Under the pieces are notes generated by a model, which worked only from the letters and a program-made list of their open reading frames with translations, had not been told where the DNA came from and searched no databases. A stretch of 26,364 nucleotides of DNA from an uncultured bacterium (GTDB lineage: Bacteria; Actinomycetota; Coriobacteriia; Coriobacteriales; Coriobacteriaceae). Location: NCBI GenBank assembly GCA_905214425.1, contig CAJMLY010000026.1, forward strand, positions 1 to 26,364. The letters are read 5' to 3'. Positions 15,537-22,113 of this stretch are shown here, piece by piece. Made by a program: the position numbers and the translations under genes. Numbering within the stretch: the stretch's first letter is position 1; each line of letters opens with the position of its first letter.

Positions 15537-15568
15537 GGGCCAGCCGGTCTTGGATGGTCGGCTGGCCC
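15537..15568 (-). terminator. intercistronic hairpin between lacE and lacG (module B)
   Basis: GGGCCAGCCG (15537-15546) pairs perfectly with CGGCTGGCCC (15559-15568) around a 12-nt loop. On the minus strand TTCGATTT follows, a weak T-rich tail. It may act as a partial terminator that lowers lacG relative to lacE, or may protect the lacE mRNA 3' end. Confidence 0.55.
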
Positions 15569-15578
15569 TGAGCGTTAC

Positions 15579-17342
15579 TTACTTCGAAAGCTGCTCACTC
15601 ACGAAGGCGAGAGACTTGTCACCGTTCTGGGAAAGCTCGATGTACTGCTTACCGCGGCAGGCGACGCACTTGTTGCCCACGCGCTCGCAGTCCTTCTGCA
15701 GGTCGGCCAGGTAGCTGGCGGCCTGCGGGGCCAGGACGACCAGATCAAAGTCGGGAAGCATGTCAACGTGGTTGCCATAGGCCTCGGCAGCGGTTTCAAG
15801 ATTGATGCCGCGCTCCTTGGCGGCCTTGGCCAGCGCGTTGGCGAGCAGGCCCGAGGTACCGCCACCCTGGCAGAGCACGAGCACGCGCTTGCCGTTGAGG
15901 TCGCTGGTGGCCGTGGCCTCGGTGGCGGCGGGAGCGACGTCGGACTTCACGGCCTCGGCAGCAGCACCGGCGGCAACGCTCTTGGCGTCAGCCTTGCCCT
16001 GGAAGGCGTCGTTGAGCTTGGCGGCCTTCTCGGCGTTCTTGGCGGCGAGCTCCTCCTGGGAGATCTCGGCCTCCTCGGCGCACTTCTGGGCGTCATAGGC
16101 ACGGAAGAACGGATAGTACAGAACGAAGTCGACGACTAGGATAAGGGCGAGCATCACAAAGGCGAGCGGCTGGAAGCCCAGGCCCATGATGGTGCCGATG
16201 GGGCCGGGGACGGTCCAGGGCAGGGTGTACATAAAGCCGTTCATGCCCAAGAAGTCGATAAAGATCTTGAGGATCCAGATGTTGGCGATCGGGGCAAAGA
16301 CAAACGGGACAAAGAAGACGGGGTTGAGCACGATGGGTGCGGCGAACAGCAGCGGCTCGTTGACGGCAAAGCACACGGGGACGATAGCGGCCTTACCGAC
16401 GGCGCGCATCTCCTGGGACTTGGCCAGGAAGCAGAACATAAAGACCAGGACGAGCGTGGCGCCGGTGCCGCCCATGCAGACGACGAAGTACTGGGCACCC
16501 TGGGTCAGGACAGCGGAAGCGTGCTGGCCAGCCTGGAACGCAGCCAGGTTGTCGGTCATGTTGGCAACGAGAGCGGCGGCGATGGCGGGCTCGACGATCG
16601 AGGGGCCGTGGACGCCGACGAACCAGAAGAGGCTCATGGCGCCGTAAATCACAGCGAGGCCGATATAGCCGTCGGCAGCGGTGAACAGGGGCTGGAACAC
16701 CTGGATGACGCCCTGGGCAAAGCAGAAGCCAAAAGCAGCGCGGAAGACGATGTCAAAAACCCAAAAGACGGTGATGCAGACGGAGAAGGGGATGATGTCC
16801 TTGAAGGTCTGCGAGATGTTGGGCGGAACCTGCTCGGGCATCTTGACGGTGATGTTGCGCTTGATGAAGAACTTGTAGATGATGCCGGTCACAAACGCAG
16901 CGATGAAAGCGGTCAGCAGGCCCTTGGAACCAAGATAGGTGGTGTTGAAACCGCTGGCGGCGTCCGTGGCGATCGTGTCGCTCGAAAGGAGCAGGAAGCC
17001 GATGATGGCCGCGCACATGCATGAGATAAAGTTAATCTGGTTATTCTTGGGCAGGTCGCGGTTCTGAGCGTCGGCGAAGTGCTTGGCCGTGGTGGCGGCG
17101 CAGGCGATGGCCAGGATGCCCATGGAGTAGTTGTAGCACTTCCACAGAGCGTTGTTGATGTCATCGGGCCAATAGAAACCCCAGATGTTGGGGACCGAGG
17201 CTACCAGGCAGAAGATGGACGAGAAGATGATGATGGGGATGACGGAGATAAAGCCGTCGCGGATCGCCTTGAGGTACTTGTTGCGGGCGATCGCGTTGAA
17301 AAAGGGCTGGCCCTTTTCGATGATGGCGATGAGTTGCTCCAT
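15579..17342 (-). CDS. lacE: PTS lactose-specific EIICB
   Basis: This 587-residue transporter is the closest of the three to lactococcal LacE, from MEQLIAIIEKGQPFFNAIARNKYLKAIRDGFI onward. The IIC part has LFTAADG, WFVGVHGPSIVEPAI and FAVNEPLLFAAPIVLNPVFF. A charged Ala/Lys/Glu linker of about 60 residues (about 425-485) leads to the IIB domain with VLVLCQGGGTSGLLANAL; the phosphorylated cysteine is about Cys491. ATG 17342 has AGGAG 6 nt upstream. It imports and phosphorylates lactose using phosphate from LacF, and the product goes to the downstream lacG. It diverges from a LacI regulator across a 357-nt region with two LacI-type operators. The IIA (lacF) is not adjacent but 1.6 kb away, beyond lacI. 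Confidence 0.92.
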   Translation of the reverse strand: MEQLIAIIEKGQPFFNAIARNKYLKAIRDGFISVIPIIIFSSIFCLVASVPNIWGFYWPDDINNALWKCYNYSMGILAIACAATTAKHFADAQNRDLPKNNQINFISCMCAAIIGFLLLSSDTIATDAASGFNTTYLGSKGLLTAFIAAFVTGIIYKFFIKRNITVKMPEQVPPNISQTFKDIIPFSVCITVFWVFDIVFRAAFGFCFAQGVIQVFQPLFTAADGYIGLAVIYGAMSLFWFVGVHGPSIVEPAIAAALVANMTDNLAAFQAGQHASAVLTQGAQYFVVCMGGTGATLVLVFMFCFLAKSQEMRAVGKAAIVPVCFAVNEPLLFAAPIVLNPVFFVPFVFAPIANIWILKIFIDFLGMNGFMYTLPWTVPGPIGTIMGLGFQPLAFVMLALILVVDFVLYYPFFRAYDAQKCAEEAEISQEELAAKNAEKAAKLNDAFQGKADAKSVAAGAAAEAVKSDVAPAATEATATSDLNGKRVLVLCQGGGTSGLLANALAKAAKERGINLETAAEAYGNHVDMLPDFDLVVLAPQAASYLADLQKDCERVGNKCVACRGKQYIELSQNGDKSLAFVSEQLSK

Positions 17343-17400
17343 GCAATGCTCCTAAGAGTCGGTGGGTTAACAACGATGGTAGCTTTTGACGTTCGGTTGC

Positions 17401-17434
17401 CAAAATGTTGACGTTGCCATTTTGTGACACAAAA
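17401..17434. promoter_or_regulatory. LacI-type operator and adjoining palindrome upstream of lacE
   Basis: AAATGTTGACGTTGCCATTT (17403-17422) closely resembles the perfect operator of module A (AAATG, central ACG, CATTT conserved). A second perfect palindrome TTTTGTGACACAAAA (17420-17434) abuts it. The site lies about 60 nt upstream of lacE. Confidence 0.6.
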
Positions 17435-17522
17435 AAAGACGCGAACCGGTGGTTCCTGTGCCTGCGAACCGTCGATTCCTTACGCGTAAACGTTTGAGCC
17501 GCCCGGTGGCTCTGTGTTTGCA

Positions 17523-17543
17523 CAATGGCAACGTTAACATTTG
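17523..17543. promoter_or_regulatory. second LacI-type operator in the lacE-lacI region
   Basis: CAATGGCAACGTTAACATTTG is an imperfect palindrome on central CG. Its reverse complement keeps the CAAATG and CGTTGCCATT halves of the site at 17403. The two sites are about 120 bp apart, a distance suited to LacI-type looping. Confidence 0.6.
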
Positions 17544-17575
17544 GGCGACAAAAGCCGTTCGGGGAAGCAAAAATG

Positions 17576-17587
17576 TCGGTGAACGGT
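17576..17587. promoter_or_regulatory. 12-mer motif TCGGTGAACGGT
   Basis: This is an exact copy of the 12-mer at 4930-4941, in the 357-nt divergent region between lacE and its LacI regulator. The rest of that region, between the two LacI-type operators, shows no further feature I can support. Confidence 0.45.
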
Positions 17588-17699
17588 AGGTTTTGGGTGG
17601 TGAGCGTATGGTGGGGGAGGCGTTGGATATACTTGAAGGCGGTAAAAATGACTGCGCAAGGTGCCACCAATGGCATCGTTGACATAGAAAGATCGACCA

Positions 17700-18704
17700 A
17701 TGGCCGCTGTTAAAAAATCGGTATCCGTTAAGGATGTGGCGCGTCTCGCGGGCGTCTCGGAGCAGACGGTCTCGCGCACCGTGCACGATTCGCCCAGCGT
17801 GCGCCCCGAGACCAAGGAACGCGTGCGTGCCGCCATGCGCGAGCTGGGGTATCGCCCCAATTTTGCCGGTCGATCGCTGCGCCGTGGCAAGTTTAAGACC
17901 GTCGGCGTCGCCATGTTCAACATTACCGGTACCGGCAACCTCGACCGTATGGAGGGCTTTGCCGCCGCGGCCGACAAACATGGCTATGCCATCACCCTCA
18001 CTAAAGTAGATGGACATCCCTATACCCTCGAGAGCGCATCGTCGCGTATGAGCGCGCTGCCGGTAGACGGTATGGTCGTGATTATGAACCGCATGCCGGC
18101 GGACTTTGGCACCTTCGAGCCGCTGCCCGGTATGCAGACGGTGCTCGTTACCATGCTGGAGCACCCGCTGTGCTCGACGGTCGATAACGACCAGTTCGAT
18201 TGCTCGCGCCAGGTGGTCGAGTACTTGCTGGGGCGGGGGCACAAGACTGTGCACTTTATCTCGTGTCCCGAGCGCTCGCTTTCGGGCATGCGGCGCGAGG
18301 AAGGCTGGCGCGAGACATTGCGCGCGCATGGTATTGAACCGCCGCGACTCGTCCGTGGGGATTGGACGGCACAGAGCGGATATGCTGCCGGTCAGGCTCT
18401 GGCGGAAGATCCGACCTGTACGGCCATTTATGCTTCCAACGATGCCATGGCCTACGGCTGCATTCGCGGGCTCGAGTCGTGCGGAAGGCGTGTGCCCGAG
18501 GACGTGAGCGTGGTGGGTGTTGATGACAGCCTGGGCGATATTGTGCCCGACCGTCGCCTGACCACGGTGCGCTTTGACAACAAGCGCGTCGGCATGTGGG
18601 CGGTCGACAAGATTGCCGGCGCTGATGGGGGTGCGTCTGGCGTGGAGCACATGCTGATCCCCGGTGTGCTCGTAGAGGGCGATACGGTGCGCGATTTGCG
18701 CTAG
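17700..18704 (+). CDS. LacI-family transcriptional regulator, module B
   Basis: The 334-residue protein has a LacI helix-turn-helix (VSVKDVARLAGVSEQTVSRTVHDSPSV), a hinge helix ending LGYRPNFAGRSLRRGK, and a sensor domain with LPVDGMVVIMNRMP, EHPLCSTVDNDQ, GDWTAQSGYAAG and VVGVDDSLGDIVPDRRLTTVRF. ATG 17700 has a weak GAAAGA 7 nt upstream. It diverges from lacE-lacG, and the two palindromes at 17403 and 17523 are its likely operators. These are related to the module A operator, so the two LacI paralogues could cross-bind; the recognition helices differ (SLKTVSRAIN against SEQTVSRTVH), which may separate them. The inducer is not known. Confidence 0.9.
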   Translation: MAAVKKSVSVKDVARLAGVSEQTVSRTVHDSPSVRPETKERVRAAMRELGYRPNFAGRSLRRGKFKTVGVAMFNITGTGNLDRMEGFAAAADKHGYAITLTKVDGHPYTLESASSRMSALPVDGMVVIMNRMPADFGTFEPLPGMQTVLVTMLEHPLCSTVDNDQFDCSRQVVEYLLGRGHKTVHFISCPERSLSGMRREEGWRETLRAHGIEPPRLVRGDWTAQSGYAAGQALAEDPTCTAIYASNDAMAYGCIRGLESCGRRVPEDVSVVGVDDSLGDIVPDRRLTTVRFDNKRVGMWAVDKIAGADGGASGVEHMLIPGVLVEGDTVRDLR

Positions 18705-18735
18705 GGTGCGGCCCTGTTTGGGTTGCCGCTAATTG

Positions 18736-18831
18736 TGTTCGATATTGTTCAGATTGGTTTAAAAACCGTTCACGGGCGAAAAGTGACCGTTCATAGTTCG
18801 AAATTACGTTTTGCGCTGTTCTTTTTTGTTT
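18736..18831 (+). promoter_or_regulatory. lacF control region: two TGTTY pairs and two 12-mer variants
   Basis: TGTTC at 18736 and 18746 and then TGTTC at 18817 and TGTTT at 18827 form two 10-bp-spaced pairs. The second pair continues TGTTTGAATGTTAT, matching the deoR promoter site. Between them lie ACCGTTCACGGG (18765-18776) and ACCGTTCATAGT (18786-18797). The layout suits a LacR-type repressor with two operators plus a second regulator. I cannot place the -10 and -35 with confidence. Confidence 0.55.
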
Positions 18832-18918
18832 GAATGTTATTGTTTCTGTCATACACAACGCAGCGCGTATGCCCGGACGCGATGCTCTCCATTGGTTCAT
18901 ATGTGAAAGGAACGCAAT

Positions 18919-19257
18919 ATGGCAACCAAAGAAGAAATCTCGATGGTTGGATTCGAGATCGTCGCATACGCAGGTGACGCCCAGACCGATCTGCTTGCAG
19001 CGCTCGATGCTGCTCGCGAGGGTGACTTTGAGAAGGCCGAACAGCTGCACAAGGATGCCAGCGATGCGCTCATCGGTGCCCACGACACGCAGACCAAACT
19101 GCTTTCGCAGGAGGCCGGCGGTGGCGAGATGGAGATGACCTTCATCATGGCTCACGCTCAGGACACTCTCATGACCACTATGATCCTGGAGAAGCAGACC
19201 CGCTTTACCATCGATGCCTACAAGCGTATCGCCGAACTCGAGGCCAAGCTCGCCTAA
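18919..19257 (+). CDS. lacF: PTS lactose-specific EIIA
   Basis: LacF passes phosphate from HPr to the IIB domain of the transporter in the cytoplasm. The 112-residue, all-helical product matches LacF along its length: MVGFEIVAYAGDAQTDLLAALDAA, AHDTQTKLL, and MAHAQDTLMTT with the phosphorylated His79 and metal-site Asp82. ATG 18919 has AAAGGAA about 6 nt upstream. It is a single-gene unit with its own control region and terminator, unlike the lactococcal operon where lacF sits beside lacE. As the only IIA in the window it may serve all three IICB proteins. Confidence 0.93.
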   Translation: MATKEEISMVGFEIVAYAGDAQTDLLAALDAAREGDFEKAEQLHKDASDALIGAHDTQTKLLSQEAGGGEMEMTFIMAHAQDTLMTTMILEKQTRFTIDAYKRIAELEAKLA

Positions 19258-19283
19258 CGAGCCCTCACAACCAAGTCCCCTTC

Positions 19284-19320
19284 CAAAAGCTCTGCCGCTA
19301 CCCGCGACAGGGCTTTTTCT
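19284..19320 (+). terminator. intrinsic terminator of lacF
   Basis: An imperfect stem with AAAAGC...GCTTTTT ends and an inner CTGcCGC/GCGaCAG pairing is followed by TTTTTCTGTCC. It begins 27 nt after the lacF stop. Confidence 0.7.
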
Positions 19321-19331
19321 GTCCTCCTCCA

Positions 19332-19398
19332 AGTTGCGGTGAAATGGGGACTGAATAGGGGCCGGCGGGCGCAAAACAATCCCTATTCCACCGCAACT
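19332..19398. repeat. inverted repeat AGTTGCGGTG...CACCGCAACT
   Basis: The outer arms AGTTGCGGTG (19332-19341) and CACCGCAACT (19389-19398) and the inner arms AATAGGG (19354-19360) and CCCTATT (19381-19387) are complementary. The left side has about 11 extra nt between its two arm segments. It looks like an interspersed palindromic repeat with an insertion in one arm. It lies in the 286-nt gap after lacF. Confidence 0.55.
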
Positions 19399-19409
19399 CA
19401 TCCCGAGAC

Positions 19410-19440
19410 AGTCATTGGGGGACGTTCTTAAACGACTAGT
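19410..19440. repeat. REP-like element, single arm (copy 2)
   Basis: The sequence runs AGTCATTGGGGGACGTTC to AACGACTAGT, the same element as at 661-692 (reverse orientation) and the left arm at 24078. A partial second arm (ACTAGTCGTTGGGGG) follows but then diverges. Confidence 0.7.
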
Positions 19441-19543
19441 CGTTGGGGGCAGTCTTGGTGCGCTCCGTTCGTCTTCCCGTTCGATTTTTGCTCGGTGGGT
19501 ATACTTCCTTTCGCATTAAACGCCGGAATGAGGAGGTATCCAA

Positions 19544-20557
19544 ATGCCGGACAACGGATCGATTCAAAAGAGAGACGCGCACGAGATGGCTCATGGACGT
19601 CCTGTCCAGATAACCGAGCACACGACGGTAACCGAGCTGCAGCCCAGCCTGTCCGATGTCGTGTGCGCAAACAAAAAGCTGCAGATTGGCTTTATCGTTG
19701 CACTCGTGGTACTGGCGCTGCTGTCGGGCTTTGTAGCTCGTCCGCATTTCGCCGATACCAAGACTTGGGACTCCACCATCGAGGTCATCGATCAAAAGAA
19801 GGGCAATGTTTTGGCGCTCACGACCTCGTGCGTCGCCCTATCTGCGGGTATCACTGCGCTGCCGGGCGATACGGGAACGCCGGTTGCCGAGCAGCTCGCA
19901 CAGCTTTCGGGTAACTTGGGCATCGTGCTTGCCGTGCTCTACCTCGAGAAATACCTGCTGACCATTTTGTGGTCGGTTGGCCTGGGCATCCTGATCCCGT
20001 TTGCGTTGGTGCTCTTTGCGGTGTCGCTCGGCATTCACGGGCGCTGGAGCACGAGCGCCGTCCTGCGCCGCGTGGCGACTCGCGTGCTGGTGGTCGCCAT
20101 GATCGGAATGGCCTTGGTGCCTGCAAGCGTATGGGTGTCGCAAAAGGTCGACGAAACGTATCGAGTGAGCATCGAGCAAGCCGAGCAAAAGGCGGCCGAC
20201 GCTGCGGGTGTGGCAGATGGCGACAGCTCCAAAGCAAGCAAGAAAAAGACCGAGTCCACAGAGTCCAAGAATGTGCTTGAGCAGCTTGCCGACGGCGCCT
20301 CGGGTCTCGTCACATCGGTGACCAGCGGTGCCAAGCAGATGACCGATGAAATTGTGCAGCAGGTGACCGATCTGATCGAAGGTGTCATCGTGATGATTGT
20401 GACCTCGTGCGTGATTCCACTGTTGGTGCTCGCGGCGTTTTTGTGGCTCGGGCACGTGCTACTGGGGATTGATATTTCCGGCCCGGCGAACTATTTGACG
20501 GGTCGCTTTCTGAGCGCTCCGTCCAAACATGCCAAGAGGAGCGGACGGTCTGAGTAG
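19544..20557 (+). CDS. unrecognised multi-pass membrane protein
   Basis: I do not recognise this 337-residue protein. It has a soluble N terminus (1-44), then hydrophobic segments at about 46-64, 126-143, 145-164, 179-198 and 278-308. Between the fourth and fifth is a polar, Lys/Glu/Ala/Ser-rich stretch (about 200-275) likely to be helical or coiled coil. The tail is basic (KHAKRSGRSE). No signal peptide cleavage site or catalytic motif stands out. ATG 19544 has a strong AGGAGG 7 nt upstream. It is a single-gene unit, with repeats before it and a strong terminator after it, placed between lacF and lacA. Nothing ties it to lactose use apart from position. Confidence 0.8.
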   Translation: MPDNGSIQKRDAHEMAHGRPVQITEHTTVTELQPSLSDVVCANKKLQIGFIVALVVLALLSGFVARPHFADTKTWDSTIEVIDQKKGNVLALTTSCVALSAGITALPGDTGTPVAEQLAQLSGNLGIVLAVLYLEKYLLTILWSVGLGILIPFALVLFAVSLGIHGRWSTSAVLRRVATRVLVVAMIGMALVPASVWVSQKVDETYRVSIEQAEQKAADAAGVADGDSSKASKKKTESTESKNVLEQLADGASGLVTSVTSGAKQMTDEIVQQVTDLIEGVIVMIVTSCVIPLLVLAAFLWLGHVLLGIDISGPANYLTGRFLSAPSKHAKRSGRSE

Positions 20558-20591
20558 CTAAAACAGCTGTATATACCGGGGAATACCGCCG

Positions 20592-20630
20592 AAGGGCGGC
20601 CGAGACACGTTCTCGGTCGCCCTTTTGTTT
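20592..20630 (+). terminator. intrinsic terminator of the membrane-protein gene
   Basis: AAGGGCGGCCGAGA and TCTCGGTCGCCCTT form a 14-bp stem with one mismatch and a 5-nt loop, followed by TTGTTTG. It lies about 35 nt after the stop codon. Confidence 0.85.
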
Positions 20631-20681
20631 GTTGAACACATGGTCGCTACGTCCGCACCGGGTCCAAACGGTCGGCAACCA

Positions 20682-20770
20682 TCCGTGAACGGTATTTGTT
20701 CAAAAAAGAACAAAGATAAACAAATAGTTGTTGCAGTCGATGTTCGAATGTGTTCAAATAAACATGAACA
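20682..20770 (+). promoter_or_regulatory. lacA control region: 12-mer variant and two clusters of TGTTC half-sites
   Basis: TCCGTGAACGGT lies at 20682-20693. TGTTC at 20697 is followed by inverted GAACA at 20708 and AAACA at 20718, the last two 10 bp apart. A second cluster has TGTTCGAATG at 20741, TGTTC at 20751 and inverted GAACA ending at 20770. Tandem 10-bp spacing matches the deoR and lacF regions. This fills much of the 307-nt gap before lacA. Confidence 0.55.
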
Positions 20771-20864
20771 GTGAAGAACCGCACATTCAGATGCCCGGAC
20801 CTGAACGCGATTCAACACTTCCAAACAGAAACTACGCACCTGCGTATCTCTCAAGGAGGATGTC

Positions 20865-21293
20865 ATGAGGGTTGTAATCGCTTCCGATGCCGACGGTATG
20901 TCGATGAAGGAGTCTATCAAGGAGATGCTCATCGCCGACGGTCACGAGGTCGTCGACTATTCCGAGACCCCTGCCGCGGACTTTGTCGATTCCGCGACCG
21001 CCGTTGCCAAGGACCTGCTGGAGCACAAGGATTCCCAGGGCTTCGCATTCGATAAGTACGGCGTCGGCTCCTATATGGCCGCCGTCAAGATCAAGGGCAT
21101 GGTCGTCGCCAACATTTCCGATGAGCGTTCCGCTTACATGACCCGCGAGCACAACGGTTCGCGCATGGTCACCATGGGCCCGGGCGTTGTGGGCACCGAG
21201 GTCGCCAAGAAGATCGCCCGCGAGTTCCTGCGCGCCCAGTACGCCGGCGGCCGTCACCAGATCCGTGTCGACATGCTCAACAAGATGGCCTAA
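20865..21293 (+). CDS. lacA: galactose-6-phosphate isomerase subunit A
   Basis: Together with LacB this subunit converts galactose 6-phosphate to tagatose 6-phosphate. The 142-residue RpiB-fold protein matches LacA: start MRVVIASDADGMSMKE, then KIKGMVVANISDERSAYMTREHN, and the C terminus GGRHQIRVDMLNKMA, which is nearly identical to lactococcal LacA as I recall it. ATG 20865 has AAGGAGG 5 nt upstream. It is the first gene of the lacA-lacB-lacX-lacC run and has a large upstream control region. Confidence 0.93.
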   Translation: MRVVIASDADGMSMKESIKEMLIADGHEVVDYSETPAADFVDSATAVAKDLLEHKDSQGFAFDKYGVGSYMAAVKIKGMVVANISDERSAYMTREHNGSRMVTMGPGVVGTEVAKKIAREFLRAQYAGGRHQIRVDMLNKMA

Positions 21294-21356
21294 CGAGAGC
21301 CACCGAGAACTCGAACTTCTACCTCAACTTGTGAATTCAGACGAAAGGACGTTCTG

Positions 21357-21881
21357 ATGAAGAAGACCATCGCAATCGGTTGCGACCATATCGTTACGGA
21401 CGAGAAGATCTATCTGGCCGACCGCCTGGAGCAGGCTGGCTACAAGGTGCTCGACTGCGGCACCTACAGCCACACCCGTACGCACTATCCCATCTACGGT
21501 AAGGCCGTGGGCGAGGCTGTTGCCAGCGGCAAGGCCGACTTTGGCGTGGCCCTGTGCGGCACCGGCATCGGCATCACCAACGCCGTCAACAAGGTTCCCG
21601 GCGCTCGCTGCGCCCTGGTCCGCGACATGACCTCTGCCCTGTATGCTCGCCGCGAGCTCAACGCGAATATCGTGGGCTTTGGCGGCAAGATCACCGGCGA
21701 GTTCCTGATGGCCGACATCATGCTTGCCTTCCTTGAGGAGCCCTACGAGAAGACTCCCGAGCACGACGCCCTGATCGCCAAGATCGACGCCTGCAACAAG
21801 GCCGACGCCGAGGCTCAGGCTGACCCGCACTTCTTTGACGAGTTCCTCGAGAAGTGGGACCGCGGCGAATACCACGACTAA
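21357..21881 (+). CDS. lacB: galactose-6-phosphate isomerase subunit B
   Basis: The 174-residue subunit carries the catalytic features of the RpiB/LacB fold: CDHIVTDEK near the N terminus (Asp10, His11), GTYSHTRTHYPI, and VALCGTGIGI with Cys67 as the likely catalytic base. The tail FFDEFLEKWDRGEYHD is the LacB signature ending. ATG 21357 has AAAGGA about 7 nt upstream. It follows lacA by 63 nt and should be co-transcribed with it, since LacA and LacB form one heteromeric enzyme. Confidence 0.94.
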   Translation: MKKTIAIGCDHIVTDEKIYLADRLEQAGYKVLDCGTYSHTRTHYPIYGKAVGEAVASGKADFGVALCGTGIGITNAVNKVPGARCALVRDMTSALYARRELNANIVGFGGKITGEFLMADIMLAFLEEPYEKTPEHDALIAKIDACNKADAEAQADPHFFDEFLEKWDRGEYHD

Positions 21882-21885
21882 GGAA

Positions 21886-21913
21886 GTTACGCGGTTTTAC
21901 CAAACCGCGTAAC
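21886..21913 (+). other. perfect 12-bp hairpin after lacB
   Basis: GTTACGCGGTTT (21886-21897) pairs perfectly with AAACCGCGTAAC (21902-21913) around a TACC loop. There is no T-run after it, so it may be an mRNA stabiliser, processing site or weak attenuator in the 232-nt lacB-lacX gap. I see nothing else identifiable in that gap. Confidence 0.6.
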
Positions 21914-22113
21914 GGGTCGACGCTGCGAAGCCATCTGGCGGGCGAGCTGCTCCGATAACACGTTGCTTGCTTGGCTTGAGTGCTTCGCTCTCGGCTGTAC
22001 TTGGCGATTTGCAGCTTTTCAATTGACGGCTCGCGTTTCTGTGAGGGGGCGCGGGCCGGTTTTCTATCAGCCCTATTGACTTGGCGGGCTGTCGTAAGAA
22101 AGGGAAGGCTCCT

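Noticed and set aside
17367..18650. Minus-strand open frame of 427 codons
   Set aside because: It is antisense to the module B lacI gene, which has a clean LacI helix-turn-helix.
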